Origin: Paenibacillus solani
GTDB taxonomy: Bacteria > Bacillota > Bacilli > Paenibacillales > Paenibacillaceae
Reading direction: 5' to 3'
Assembly (NCBI RefSeq): GCF_001277345.1
Contig: NZ_LIUT01000001.1
Location: 2,875,699 to 2,939,698, forward strand
DNA length: 64,000 bases
The notes under the pieces are model-generated. The model was given only the letters and a program-made list of their open reading frames with translations. It did no database searches and was not told where the DNA came from. The translations under genes were made by a program, and so were the position numbers. Position 1 is the stretch's first letter. Each line of letters begins with the position of its first letter. Shown in pieces: positions 1 to 8,269 of this stretch.

Positions 1-210
1 CTCCCGGTCTGGTAAAGCATTACCATTATGCTCGATCCAGTCCAAGAGGGTATCTGTAGCGTAAGGCTCGCCGCGGCGTCCTATCGCCGATACTACCACC
101 ACCAATTGATATTGGTTGGCCAGCTCACGCTTGATATGCCCGATGACATGACTTCTTGCTTGCGGTGTAGACAATGATGTGCCGCCGAATTTTTGAACTA
201 AGATGCGCAT
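1..210 (-). CDS. dapG: Aspartate kinase, 5' end only (DapG-like)
   Basis: Only the first 70 codons are in the window; the gene runs off the left edge. The start MRILVQKFGGTSL has the KFGGTS nucleotide-binding signature of aspartokinases, and VVVVSAIG is the next conserved strand. The enzyme phosphorylates aspartate, the first step towards lysine, threonine, methionine and diaminopimelate. The start at 210 has a good ribosome binding site (GGAGG, about 9 bases upstream). It follows dpaAB, as in B. subtilis, which fits the DapG isozyme that supplies diaminopimelate and dipicolinate; the isozyme name rests on context. The asd gene usually found between is missing here. Confidence 0.9.
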   Translation of the reverse strand, partial: MRILVQKFGGTSLSTPQARSHVIGHIKRELANQYQLVVVVSAIGRRGEPYATDTLLDWIEHNGNALPDRE

Positions 211-265
211 ATAATATTCCTCCGTTTAAATATGCCCGGGAAATGTAAGGGGGCAAGACCGACTG

Positions 266-294
266 AAACGGCCGGCTATTCAGCCTGGCCGTTT
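266..294 (-). other. Strong hairpin in the dpaB-dapG gap
   Basis: In the minus-strand RNA AAACGGCC and GGCT pair with AGCC and GGCCGTTT around a GAAU loop, with one bulged A: 12 base pairs. No U-run follows, so it does not look like an ordinary intrinsic terminator. It lies 56 bases upstream of the dapG start and could act as an mRNA stabiliser, processing site or leader. The remaining 250 bases of this gap hold no supported gene; the longest in-frame scraps are under 20 codons. Confidence 0.55.
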
Positions 295-462
295 ACGTAT
301 GATCACGATGATGATTCAGCGATTCATATAGCGTAACACCGACACCGGATTACGCTTATGCCATTATTTAAACGTCTTCCAGCGTAAACCGGGCGCATTC
401 GACAAAAATCGCTCAGAGTATGCCGTTATTCTGTATATTGATGGGTTTGCTTCACTTAGGCA

Positions 463-1053
463 TTAAGTTGCATATTCCACGATCATCGGCTGCAATTGTT
501 TACCCTCCAGAGCCGCGTAACACGCCTCCGGAATTAGGTCCATTTTGGCCACCAGCGAGTTTGGTTTCTGCTGCGGATTATCCTGTCCGTATGGAACAAA
601 ATAGATGTTCTTTGTGACCAGCAGCTTGGCGATATTGGCCGCATTCAATCCCAGGCCATCATTCGTTGAAATCGCCAAAACGAGCGGTCTGCAATTTCTC
701 ATCTGTGCTTTGGCCGCCATTAAAACAGGACTGTCTGTCATCGCATTGGCCAGTTTGCTGGTCGTATTGCCCGTGCAAGGTGCAATCACGAGAACGTCCA
801 GAAGCTTGGATGGACCTAGCGGCTCCGCCTCCACAATTGTAGAAATAATATCATTCCCGGTTATATCTTTCAACTGTGCCTGCCAATTTGCCGACGTACC
901 GAATCGAGTATCCGTAGTCATGATCGTGCTCGATACGATCGGTATCACATTCGCTCCCCCATCCTTGAAACGCTGGATCTGCGGCATCACTTCTTCAAGC
1001 GTGCAGTGTGATCCTGTCAAGGCATAGCCCACGGTAATTCCATTCCAATTCAT
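463..1053 (-). CDS. dpaB: Dipicolinate synthase subunit B
   Basis: A 196-residue flavoprotein-like subunit (SpoVFB). With DpaA it converts the 4-hydroxytetrahydrodipicolinate pathway intermediate to dipicolinic acid in the mother cell; dipicolinate is then loaded into the spore core with calcium. Visible features are the N-terminal GITVGYALTGSHCTLEEV strand-loop and VLVIAPCTGNTTSKLANAM, typical of the flavin mononucleotide-binding flavoprotein fold. The ATG directly follows the TAG stop of dpaA with no bases between, and a G-rich ribosome binding site lies within the dpaA end, so the two are co-transcribed and probably translationally coupled. Length is normal for the family. Confidence 0.95.
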   Translation of the reverse strand: MNWNGITVGYALTGSHCTLEEVMPQIQRFKDGGANVIPIVSSTIMTTDTRFGTSANWQAQLKDITGNDIISTIVEAEPLGPSKLLDVLVIAPCTGNTTSKLANAMTDSPVLMAAKAQMRNCRPLVLAISTNDGLGLNAANIAKLLVTKNIYFVPYGQDNPQQKPNSLVAKMDLIPEACYAALEGKQLQPMIVEYAT

Positions 1054-1950
1054 CTACGCATCCCCCCGAATCTTGATTTCTTCAGAAATCAGCTCCACCA
1101 GCGTGTTGGCCATAATGATACCTGCTGTTTTTGGAGCCACGATTCCGGGTAGTCCGGGTGCGAGCATGGCTTTGATTCCCCGTTTCTCGGCATAGCGAAA
1201 ATCGCATCCGCCAGGTGCGGAGGCGAGATCGATAATGACGGCCTCCCGAGGCATTTTTGAGATGATTTGTGCTGTGACTATCATAGTTGGAATCGTATTA
1301 AAAAGCAAGTCAATATCCGACACAAAGGACCCCAAATCCCTTATCATGAAGGGCTTCCAGCCCATCTCTTCGGCCCTTGCATAATGCTCTGATCTACGTA
1401 CTCCCATCCTGATTTTGGCACCCAATCCCTGCAGACTGCGAGCCATGGTGAATCCTGTACGGCCCATACCGAGGACCATGCTAGTTGATCCGTGGATCGT
1501 AAAATCGGTATTTTGGATTGCCATCATCAGTGCCCCTTCCGCTGTCGGAATGGAATTATAGATGGCGACATCGTCCCTCTCCAAAATCTCTACCAGCTTG
1601 ATCTTATATTTGTCACATAGCGAGCGCAAATAAGGTTTCGCCATGCCAGTATAGATCACACCATGTCCGGGCATCGCTGCGATATGCTCCTCCTGCAGTC
1701 TAAGCGCCCCTTCAGAGAAGAGCGCGCTGACACGGCCCTCATCATCACATCCCACGACAGGCAGAATTAGAGCATCAGCCCCCGATAACAGCTCTGGCGT
1801 AAGCGGCTCCCGCGTCACTCCCTGAAAAGAATCCTGCAATTTCTCAAACCCGGTGATCATGACAGAGGCATCCATCTCAGCACATTTGCGAATGACTTCA
1901 ATTTGCCTTGCGTCTCCTCCAACAAAGACGGTCCGGACTCCAGTCAGCAT
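1054..1950 (-). CDS. dpaA: Dipicolinate synthase subunit A
   Basis: A 298-residue NAD(P)-dependent dehydrogenase-like subunit (SpoVFA) of dipicolinate synthase. MLTGVRTVFVGGDARQ is the typical N-terminus and VLGMGRTGFTMARSLQGLG is the Rossmann GxGxxG loop in the second half. I chose the ATG at 1950 because it has AAAGGAG about 11 bases upstream and matches the family start; an in-frame ATG at 1992 lies inside the candidate SigK -10 element. It heads a two-gene operon with dpaB, downstream of a strong terminator, consistent with independent late mother-cell expression. Confidence 0.95.
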   Translation of the reverse strand: MLTGVRTVFVGGDARQIEVIRKCAEMDASVMITGFEKLQDSFQGVTREPLTPELLSGADALILPVVGCDDEGRVSALFSEGALRLQEEHIAAMPGHGVIYTGMAKPYLRSLCDKYKIKLVEILERDDVAIYNSIPTAEGALMMAIQNTDFTIHGSTSMVLGMGRTGFTMARSLQGLGAKIRMGVRRSEHYARAEEMGWKPFMIRDLGSFVSDIDLLFNTIPTMIVTAQIISKMPREAVIIDLASAPGGCDFRYAEKRGIKAMLAPGLPGIVAPKTAGIIMANTLVELISEEIKIRGDA

Positions 1951-1994
1951 GGAAGGCCTCGCTCCTTTCTTCAAACCAATGTATAGACCCATCT

Positions 1995-2018
1995 TATGCC
2001 GCCGCCTATGGGGAGGTG
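1995..2018 (-). promoter_or_regulatory. Candidate SigK-type promoter of dpaAB
   Basis: Read on the minus strand, CAC (2018-2016) is followed after 17 bases by CATAAGATG (1998-1990). This resembles the SigK pattern (AC near -35, 16-17 bases, CATAnnnTA), with the last two bases TG instead of TA. The position, about 45 bases upstream of the chosen dpaA start, is right, and dpaA is a SigK gene in B. subtilis. Short consensus, so moderate to low confidence. Confidence 0.4.
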
Positions 2019-2040
2019 AAGGTATTTCCGTTAAACTACC

Positions 2041-2340
2041 GCCTTAACGCAGTAAATCAAAGGCCTTAGGGCAGCTTCTTTTTTCGTGCAAGACGCTCCG
2101 CGTACGAAACGTTCCTCCCCTCGCTGTTGCCCCCAAATTTCTTGGAATGATTTTAACTAGGAAGAAATTCGGGGGCAAAGCACCTGCTTCCGATGTAGCT
2201 TTCCTTTGGAAAGCTTTTAGGCGACCGCTACCGCTGGTCCGGAATCGTTTCGTTCTCTCCGCTGCTTCGAGGTCTGTCGAAGGTGAGCCTTAAGGTCGGA
2301 TGTCTTCGCTCGCCTACTATTTGCTTAAGAAGGCGGCGCT
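2041..2340 (-). other. Non-coding element with several inverted repeats
   Basis: About 300 bases with no supported gene between the dut terminator and dpaA. It holds a 17-base inverted repeat (2127-2143 with 2162-2178, starting TTGCCCCC). In minus-strand RNA the one imperfect position is a G-U pair; in plus-strand RNA it would be an A-C mismatch, which points to a minus-strand transcript. A perfect 8-base-pair hairpin with a 3-base loop lies at 2197-2215 (AGCTTTCC arm), and a GACC/GGTC hairpin near 2222-2238. Two related stretches starting CGTTC and ending near GCTG occur at about 2110-2126 and 2249-2264. It could be a structured RNA or an interspersed repeat; I do not recognise a named family. 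Confidence 0.5.
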
Positions 2341-2344
2341 GTTT

Positions 2345-2400
2345 AAAACAGAGAAATGGCGGCACAGAGTTGATCTCTGATACCGCCATTTCTCTGTTTT
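2345..2400 (-). terminator. Intrinsic terminator after dut
   Basis: A perfect 18-base stem (2345-2362 with 2383-2400; AAAACAGAGAAATGGCGG) encloses a smaller CAGAG/CTCTG hairpin. A and U runs at both ends could let it work in either direction. It lies 24 bases after the dut stop and closes the rpsO-pnp-ylxY-M16-dut group. Confidence 0.85.
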
Positions 2401-2424
2401 ATGTTTATTCTCATCTAAACGGGA

Positions 2425-2871
2425 TCATTTACCTGTATGGCCGAACCCGCCTGATCCGCGTACCGTGTCGGACAATTCGTCCACCTCTGTAAATTCTACA
2501 GCAGGTACCGTTTTGAACACCATCTGAGCAATTCGCTCATTGCGCTCGATAGTAAAGGCTTCTTGTCCCAAATTCACGAGCAGCACCTTCACTTCCCCGC
2601 GATAGTCGGCATCGATCGTACCCGGGGAATTCAAGCAGGTGATTCCATGCTTGTAAGCCAACCCGCTCCGAGGACGGATCTGTGCTTCTAATTCTGCCGG
2701 CATGGCAATTGCAAAGCCAGTCGGAATTAATTGACGCTCGCCCGGACTCAAAACGACCGGTTCGGTCACGGCTGCATGCAGGTCAAATCCTGCAGCGAGT
2801 TCGGACATTTTTACCGGAAGTTTAACATCCTCATTACCTGGTAATCTATTGATTTGAACGTAGTGCAACAA
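2425..2871 (-). CDS. dut: Deoxyuridine 5'-triphosphate nucleotidohydrolase (dUTPase)
   Basis: Homotrimeric dUTPase, which hydrolyses dUTP to dUMP and pyrophosphate and keeps uracil out of DNA. The trimeric-family motifs appear in order: [39 protein letters not shown] and the glycine-rich C-terminal GSGGFGHTG arm. About 148 residues, normal length. The best start is TTG at 2871, seven bases after GGAGG; the ATG at 2877 sits too close to that site. The start lies inside the end of the upstream protease gene (about 26 bases of overlap), so the two are likely coupled. Its position beside a sporulation-linked protease is not the B. subtilis arrangement. Confidence 0.93.
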   Translation of the reverse strand: MLHYVQINRLPGNEDVKLPVKMSELAAGFDLHAAVTEPVVLSPGERQLIPTGFAIAMPAELEAQIRPRSGLAYKHGITCLNSPGTIDADYRGEVKVLLVNLGQEAFTIERNERIAQMVFKTVPAVEFTEVDELSDTVRGSGGFGHTGK

Positions 2872-4114
2872 ACTCATTCCTCCCAAGCCCATCAAGTGCT
2901 CTATCTGAAGTTCCTACCATCGCCAGCGCATAAGATGTACCAAACATACGATCAAGAACAGCATCCACATCCTTCATGCTGACTTGTTCGACACGCTGAA
3001 TAATCTCATCCAGGCTCAAATGACGGCCAAGCATCAATTCGTTCTTACCCAAGCGGTTCATCCGGCTGCCTGTGCTCTCCAGACTTAAAATAAGACTTCC
3101 CTTCAACTGTTCCTTCCCCTTGCGCAGCTCATCTTCCGTCATGCCGTTCTGAGCCAAATCCTGCAGCATTTCCGTAGTCAGCTGAAGCACGTCTTTGGTC
3201 TGCTTGGGCGCCGTTCCCGCATAGATGGTAAACATGCCGCTATCCGCATGGGAACTGTGATACGAATATACTGAATAGGCCAAACCGCGTTTTTCTCGTA
3301 TTTCCTGAAACAACCGAGAGCTCATACCGCCGCCAACCGCATTGTTCAGCAGCGCCATCGCATATTGGAGATCATCCCCGATGGAACATCCAGGAAACGA
3401 CATGCAGATATGATTCTGCTCTGTTTTTTTCTTACGGAACTGAACGCCGTCCAAAAAGGTTGGCACAGCCAGCGACTCGGAGCTTCCTTGATTGGCAAAG
3501 CCGCCAAAATGCTTCTCCAAAAGCTCAATAACTTCATCATTAATGTTGCCGGCAAGGGCAATCACCGTGTTTTCAATCGTATAATGTTTACGCATGTAAG
3601 CTTTCAATGCCTGCGAATCCATGGATTCCAGTCGTTCTTTCGTACCGAGAATCGGATAAGCCAAAGGATGATCCCCATACACCGATAGAGACATCAAGTC
3701 ATGAACCAAATCATCCGGGGTATCCTCATACATAGCAATTTCCTCAAGAATGACATTCTTCTCCTTCGCCAGCTCTGCTTCATCCAGCTTCGAGTTGAAA
3801 AACATGTCAGACAATACATCGACTGCAATCGGAAAATGCTCATCCAGCACCTTGGCGTAATAGCATGTATACTCCTTGGACGTAAAGGCGTTTACATTGC
3901 CTCCGATTGCATCGAATTCTTCAGCAATGCCACGAGCATCGAAACGTTCCGTCCCTTTGAACATCATATGCTCTATAAAATGCGTAATCCCGTTAATATC
4001 CGCAGATTCGTTGCGAGAACCGGTCTTCACCCATATCCCGAATGATACCGAACGGCTTGTCGGGATCTGCTCCATAACCACTCTCAGGCCGTTAGATAAT
4101 AGTATTTTTTTCAC
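2846..4114 (-). CDS. M16 family zinc metalloprotease (MlpA/YmxG-like)
   Basis: A 422-residue pitrilysin-family peptidase. The inverted zinc motif HFIEH is near residue 50, with the downstream glutamate in [16 protein letters not shown], and the second half has the family's inactive-domain layout ([18 protein letters not shown]). The start is GTG at 4114, preceded by AGGGGGG; an in-frame ATG at 4138 has no ribosome binding site. In B. subtilis the homologue follows the ylxY deacetylase gene and has been linked to protease regulation; the neighbour order is the same here, but ymxH is missing and dut follows instead. The substrate is unknown. Confidence 0.9.
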   Translation of the reverse strand: MKKILLSNGLRVVMEQIPTSRSVSFGIWVKTGSRNESADINGITHFIEHMMFKGTERFDARGIAEEFDAIGGNVNAFTSKEYTCYYAKVLDEHFPIAVDVLSDMFFNSKLDEAELAKEKNVILEEIAMYEDTPDDLVHDLMSLSVYGDHPLAYPILGTKERLESMDSQALKAYMRKHYTIENTVIALAGNINDEVIELLEKHFGGFANQGSSESLAVPTFLDGVQFRKKKTEQNHICMSFPGCSIGDDLQYAMALLNNAVGGGMSSRLFQEIREKRGLAYSVYSYHSSHADSGMFTIYAGTAPKQTKDVLQLTTEMLQDLAQNGMTEDELRKGKEQLKGSLILSLESTGSRMNRLGKNELMLGRHLSLDEIIQRVEQVSMKDVDAVLDRMFGTSYALAMVGTSDRALDGLGRNEFVALRSNQ

Positions 4115-4205
4115 GAGAGGCCCCCCTAACTGTTCCATCCAGGCTGACTTAGCTGATTAACAGCCTCATGCCATCCATTCATTCTATCAAACTTTACCAA
4201 GCGGC

Positions 4206-5192
4206 TCAACTTCCTTGTGGCATGATTCGCTCCGATGAAAGCGTCTGGCTGACCGTTCCAATCTGCAGGCCTTTGGCACGTATCCCATCGATCATTCCCT
4301 TTAGTGCTTGGGACGACGAATCTGTGGGATGCATCAAAATCAAGAAACCCGGCTCTACCTTTGTGGATATCTTTTGAATGACCGCTTCCGGCGCAGGATG
4401 TTTCCAATCAACCGTATCGAGCGTCCACAACACTGTCTTTAAACCCCTTGCATGCGCGATGGACACGGTTTGCTGATTAAAATCACCGGAAGGTGGGGCA
4501 AACCACTTGTTCTCCACACCTAGGCTTTCTTTGAGCAAATCCTGCGTCTTCTTTATCTCCATCTCTGCCCGCTCTCTGCTGAGGCGGCTCATGTTCGGGT
4601 GCGTGTAAGCATGATTCTCGATCTCATGGCCCCTTTTCATAATTTCAGCAGCCAAATCCGGGTTTTTCTTCAACCAGCTTCCATCCAGGAAAAAGGTAGT
4701 CTTGATGTTTTCTGCATCCAGCGTATTCAGCATGGGCACCAGAAACTCATTTCCCCAAGCTACATTAATCATCAGTGAGACCATCGGCTTGTTGGGATTC
4801 CCGCGATAAATCGGTTGTTCCCCCAAATTATCGAGTGTTACCTTGGCCGGTATTTGCCGATACACAAAGGGTATGGCATCCCCAGCTTTTCGCTTTTTCG
4901 ATGATGCCGCTTTGTATGTAGCTTCAATATCGATCTCAAGCCCATTGTAACCGGGAATGGCCTTCCATACCGAATCCACCCTAGCATCGATCGGCTCGAT
5001 ACGTGATTTTGCCGCCTCAGCTTCAATCTGACTTAATAAATTCAGATCCATTGCTGATTCTGAGCCGTTAACCAAATGCGTCTCCGGCTTATTCTCCAGC
5101 CCCGTTATGTATCCCCAAGCGCCGCTGAACACAGCAACAGCCGACACCATTGCGGCACCGGTCAGCAGTACAGCCATCTTTTTCCCATCCAT
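4206..5192 (-). CDS. YlxY-type polysaccharide deacetylase-like protein, probably non-catalytic
   Basis: A 328-residue protein with an N-terminal membrane anchor or signal sequence (about residues 6-28) and a carbohydrate esterase 4 NodB-fold domain in the second half. The usual metal and base motif TFDDG is replaced by MINVAWGNE, so the two aspartates are missing. The HxxTH-like motif (HAYTHPN) and the late LMHPT histidine are kept, while the arginine motif reads FAPPSGDFN. This pattern suggests altered or lost deacetylase activity. YlxY-type proteins are associated with sporulation. I prefer the ATG at 5192 (GGTGG eight bases upstream); GTG at 5204 is possible. It lies between pnp and the M16 gene. 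Confidence 0.85.
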   Translation of the reverse strand: MDGKKMAVLLTGAAMVSAVAVFSGAWGYITGLENKPETHLVNGSESAMDLNLLSQIEAEAAKSRIEPIDARVDSVWKAIPGYNGLEIDIEATYKAASSKKRKAGDAIPFVYRQIPAKVTLDNLGEQPIYRGNPNKPMVSLMINVAWGNEFLVPMLNTLDAENIKTTFFLDGSWLKKNPDLAAEIMKRGHEIENHAYTHPNMSRLSRERAEMEIKKTQDLLKESLGVENKWFAPPSGDFNQQTVSIAHARGLKTVLWTLDTVDWKHPAPEAVIQKISTKVEPGFLILMHPTDSSSQALKGMIDGIRAKGLQIGTVSQTLSSERIMPQGS

Positions 5193-5260
5193 CGGCCTAT
5201 CCACCTTTCCTCAAGAAGCTTTGTCCCATTCTATGAGGGCAGAGGCGGAAATATGTGATG

Positions 5261-5297
5261 AAAAAAGAGCCAGAATGATAGGTTCTGCCTCTTTTCC
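5261..5297 (-). terminator. Intrinsic terminator after pnp
   Basis: In the minus strand AAAAGAG, a G mismatch, then CAGAA pair with TTCTG, G, CTCTTTT, followed by further T residues. It lies 36 bases after the pnp stop and before the deacetylase gene. Confidence 0.7.
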
Positions 5298-5332
5298 TTC
5301 TATCTATATGCTGTTATACCTGCAAACTCGAA

Positions 5333-7438
5333 TTAAGATCCGCTTTTGGCGCCTTCCGCAGTCAGAACAGCTTTGCGAGAGAGATTAATCCGTCCTTGCT
5401 GGTCAATTTCAGTAACTTTCACGGTAATAACATCACCGATAGCTACCACATCCTCGACCTTAGCTACGCGCTCTGTGGACAGCTGGGAAATATGAACAAG
5501 CCCGTCCTTGTTAGGCAGGATCTCAACAAACGCACCGAATTTCTCAATCCGTTTGACCGTACCTGTATAGATCTCGCCAACCGCTACTTCACGCACGATG
5601 CCCTCGATAATCGAAAGAGCTTTCTTGTTCATCTCATCGTTGGCTGATGCGATAAATACGCGGCCGTCTTGTTCGATATCAATCTTCACGCCGGTTTCTT
5701 CGATGATTTTGTTGATAATTTTGCCGCCGGCGCCGATGACATCACGAATTTTATCCGGATTGATCTGCATCGTAATAATTTTAGGCGCATATTGCGACAA
5801 TGTTTCTCTTGGCTTTTGAATGGCTTCTGCCATTTTTCCAAGAATGTGCATGCGTCCTTCTTTTGCCTGCTGCAGCGCTTCCTGGAGAATTGCACGGTCG
5901 ATGCCGTCGATCTTGATATCCATCTGGATAGCAGTGACCCCTTCAGGCGTACCTGCAACTTTAAAGTCCATGTCGCCCAGATGGTCTTCCATGCCTTGAA
6001 TATCCGTCAGGATGGAAACATGCTCTCCGTCTTTAATCAAGCCCATCGCAACGCCGGCCACAGGTGCTTTGATCGGCACCCCTGCATCCATCATAGCGAG
6101 TGTGCTTGCGCATATACTTGCTTGAGAAGTCGAACCGTTCGATTCGATAACTTCGGATACGAGACGAATGGTGTACGGGAATTCCACTTCATTCGGGATA
6201 ACCTTGGACAATGCACGCTCACCTAGTGCACCGTGTCCGATTTCACGACGTCCTGGTGCGCGAAGCGGGCGAGCTTCCCCTACGCTGAACGGCGGGAAGT
6301 TATAGTGGTGCATAAAGCGCTTGGTTTCTTCCAGATCGATGCCATCCAGAATCTGGACATCACCAAGAGCACCTAAAGTACATACGCTAAGAGCCTGGGT
6401 TTGTCCACGCGTAAACAGACCCGAACCATGCGTTCTAGGCAGCAGGCTTGTATCGCAATCGATAGGACGGATCTCGGACAGGCCACGGCCATCCGGGCGA
6501 ACCTTGTCATGCGTAATTAAACGTCGAACTTCTTCCTTCACGATATCATGAAGAACTTCTTTAACATCCTTCAACAGCTCAGGTGTCTCAAGATACTTCT
6601 CTTCGAACACGGTGTAAGCTTCGTCATTGATCGCGTCAATCGCATCCTGACGAGCATGCTTCTCCTCAATCCGGACCGCTTCAACAAGACGAGCTTCTGC
6701 AAATTCGCGAACTTCGCGATTCACGGTTTCATTGACAGCGTGAAGCTTGACTTCCATCTTCTCTTTACCGCAAGCAGCTACGAGTTCTTCGATCTTGGCC
6801 ACGACTTTCTTAATTTCCTCATGTCCAAACATAATCGCTTCCAGCATAACTTCCTCTGGAACTTCGTTAGCTTCGGCTTCAACCATCATGATCGCATCTT
6901 TAGTTCCAGATACGACCAGATATATATCGCTTGCTTCCTGCTGTGCAATATTCGGATTCACAACAAAGTTGCCGTCCACTCGGCCAACCGCAACTCCGCC
7001 GATCGGACCGTTAAAAGGCACATCGGAGATGCTCAGGGCAGCGGATGTACCGATCATCGCTGCAATTTCCGGCTCACAATCCTGATCCACGCTCATCACC
7101 AGATTCAGAACCTGTACGTCATTACGGAATCCTTCCGGAAACAGCGGACGAATCGGACGGTCAGTCAGACGACTTGCAAGAATTGCTTTCTCGCTTGGTC
7201 TGCCTTCACGCTTGATGAATCCACCGGGAATTTTTCCAACTGCATACAAACGCTCCTCATAGTTAACCGTCAATGGAAAAAAATCCAGATCCTTCGGTTC
7301 ACTGGAAGCTGTCACTGTACACAGGACTGCTGTTTCGCCGTAACGAACCATAACAGCCGCATTTGCCTGCTTCGCAAGTCGCCCTGTTTCGAATACAAGG
7401 GGTCTTCCGCCAAGCTCCATTTCAACACGTGTTTCCAT
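5333..7438 (-). CDS. pnp: Polyribonucleotide nucleotidyltransferase (PNPase)
   Basis: A 701-residue phosphorolytic 3'-5' exoribonuclease of mRNA turnover and the degradosome. Two RNase PH domains are separated by an alpha-helical linker; [17 protein letters not shown] and [24 protein letters not shown] are typical. They are followed by a KH domain ([17 protein letters not shown]) and an S1 domain ([21 protein letters not shown]). The start at 7438 has GAGGAGGG seven bases upstream and gives the family N-terminus [11 protein letters not shown]; an upstream in-frame ATG is not used. Its long leader holds a strong hairpin that might mediate the autocontrol known for pnp in other bacteria. Confidence 0.97.
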   Translation of the reverse strand: METRVEMELGGRPLVFETGRLAKQANAAVMVRYGETAVLCTVTASSEPKDLDFFPLTVNYEERLYAVGKIPGGFIKREGRPSEKAILASRLTDRPIRPLFPEGFRNDVQVLNLVMSVDQDCEPEIAAMIGTSAALSISDVPFNGPIGGVAVGRVDGNFVVNPNIAQQEASDIYLVVSGTKDAIMMVEAEANEVPEEVMLEAIMFGHEEIKKVVAKIEELVAACGKEKMEVKLHAVNETVNREVREFAEARLVEAVRIEEKHARQDAIDAINDEAYTVFEEKYLETPELLKDVKEVLHDIVKEEVRRLITHDKVRPDGRGLSEIRPIDCDTSLLPRTHGSGLFTRGQTQALSVCTLGALGDVQILDGIDLEETKRFMHHYNFPPFSVGEARPLRAPGRREIGHGALGERALSKVIPNEVEFPYTIRLVSEVIESNGSTSQASICASTLAMMDAGVPIKAPVAGVAMGLIKDGEHVSILTDIQGMEDHLGDMDFKVAGTPEGVTAIQMDIKIDGIDRAILQEALQQAKEGRMHILGKMAEAIQKPRETLSQYAPKIITMQINPDKIRDVIGAGGKIINKIIEETGVKIDIEQDGRVFIASANDEMNKKALSIIEGIVREVAVGEIYTGTVKRIEKFGAFVEILPNKDGLVHISQLSTERVAKVEDVVAIGDVITVKVTEIDQQGRINLSRKAVLTAEGAKSGS

Positions 7439-7609
7439 GCAATCCCTCCTCATGGGGAACAATTTTTTGTTAAATCACTATTTCAGCCTACTCTGCAAAG
7501 CACTGTCCGCATTTCTTAATCAGAGCTATCCAAGCGGTCCAACATCACGAACCTATGTATAGGAACAATCCGAACCGTCTAAGTATATTCTCCGTATAAA
7601 TTGCCCCTG

Positions 7610-7637
7610 GTTATACCCTTAAGCGAATTTATGCCAA
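7610..7637 (-). promoter_or_regulatory. Possible sigma-A promoter of pnp
   Basis: Minus strand: TTGGCA (7637-7632), 16 bases, TATAAC (7615-7610), about 170 bases upstream of pnp. The match is fair, and pnp may also be read from rpsO. The rest of the 400-base rpsO-pnp gap holds the rpsO terminator and one hairpin. Confidence 0.35.
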
Positions 7638-7682
7638 ACTTAACTTACATCCTTCAAGCATAAAAGAATCTATATGAAGATA

Positions 7683-7734
7683 ACCCCACAAAGCGAAGTT
7701 TAGCCTATGAAGCTGAAGCAGTACTTTGTGGGGT
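7683..7734 (-). other. Hairpin in the pnp leader
   Basis: Perfect 11-base inverted repeat: ACCCCACAAAG pairs with CTTTGTGGGGT around a 30-base loop. It lies between the rpsO terminator and pnp, with no U-run after it. A position like this fits an RNase III-type processing hairpin or an mRNA stability element, by analogy with the E. coli pnp leader; function is inferred. Confidence 0.5.
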
Positions 7735-7763
7735 AAATCGACAACATAAATTGTACAATACTG

Positions 7764-7824
7764 AGAAAAGAGCCCGGTTGTCCGCTGTCGTTCCAAGAAG
7801 GACAGTGGACAACCAGGCTGTTTT
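7764..7824 (-). terminator. Intrinsic terminator after rpsO
   Basis: Long stem: AGCC-GGTTGTCC-CTGTC pairs with GACAG-GGACAACC-GGCT with single mismatches, then CTTTTCTC. It lies 20 bases after the rpsO stop. Confidence 0.8.
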
Positions 7825-7843
7825 CGGCACATCTTATAGATGA

Positions 7844-8113
7844 TTAGCGACGCAATCCAAGCTTCTCGATCAAAGCGCTGTAACGTCTAACATCCTTGTT
7901 TTTCAAGTATGCAAGCAACTTACGGCGTTGGCCGACCATTTTCAACAATCCACGACGGGAATGATGATCCTTCTTGTGCGAACGCAAGTGGTCAGTCAAG
8001 TTCGTAATATTTTCCGTTAGGATAGCGATTTGCACCTCTGGAGATCCTGTATCGGACTCATGAGTTTTGTGCTCGTCAATCAGTTGTTGTTTACGTTCTT
8101 GAGTCAATGCCAT
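7844..8113 (-). CDS. rpsO: 30S ribosomal protein S15
   Basis: An 89-residue S15, which binds 16S rRNA early in small-subunit assembly. The sequence [12 protein letters not shown], the middle [22 protein letters not shown] and LGLRR end are characteristic. GGGAGGTGA lies just upstream of the ATG at 8113; an in-frame ATG 30 bases further up is not used. It is transcribed alone or with pnp, behind its own promoter and a leader hairpin. Confidence 0.97.
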   Translation of the reverse strand: MALTQERKQQLIDEHKTHESDTGSPEVQIAILTENITNLTDHLRSHKKDHHSRRGLLKMVGQRRKLLAYLKNKDVRRYSALIEKLGLRR

Positions 8114-8186
8114 CCTGTTCACCTCCCTCATTATAATCGCCATTGGCCCAGGTACCGACGGTGAGATCGAGCATCCAAGCCAAGGT

Positions 8187-8210
8187 TAAAATTGCCCGTC
8201 TTCCGGGCAA
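8187..8210 (-). terminator. Leader hairpin before rpsO, possibly the ribF terminator
   Basis: Minus strand: TTGCCCG, GAAGA loop, CGGGCAA, then TTTT. It looks like a short intrinsic terminator. Because it lies just downstream of the probable rpsO -10 element, it could also act as an attenuator in the rpsO leader rather than only ending ribF transcripts. Confidence 0.5.
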
Positions 8211-8218
8211 CCTCTAAG

Positions 8219-8247
8219 AGTATAGCATACTTTACCTGAAAAAGAAA
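8219..8247 (-). promoter_or_regulatory. Probable rpsO promoter (extended -10)
   Basis: Minus strand TATGCTATACT contains a TGn-TATACT extended -10 (TATACT at 8224-8219). The -35 region (TTCTTT) is poor, as is common for extended -10 promoters. It lies about 105 bases upstream of the rpsO start. Confidence 0.5.
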
Positions 8248-8269
8248 ATCGGTTTGCCAACAAATTGTC

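Noticed and set aside
398..405. Single exact Spo0A box between dpaB and dapG
   Set aside because: One isolated 8-mer is expected by chance at this window size, and no promoter surrounds it.
337..420. Possible remnant of asd or another gene
   Set aside because: A 14-codon frame reading IFVECARFTLEDV ends here, but a stop lies directly before it and no asd motif is visible.
2283..2492. Plus-strand 69-codon frame across the dut terminator
   Set aside because: It reads through a perfect terminator stem and into the antisense of dut; no start signal.
6548..7519. Plus-strand open frame of 323 codons
   Set aside because: Antisense to pnp; rich in H, F, C and N, as expected from a reversed frame, with no domain.
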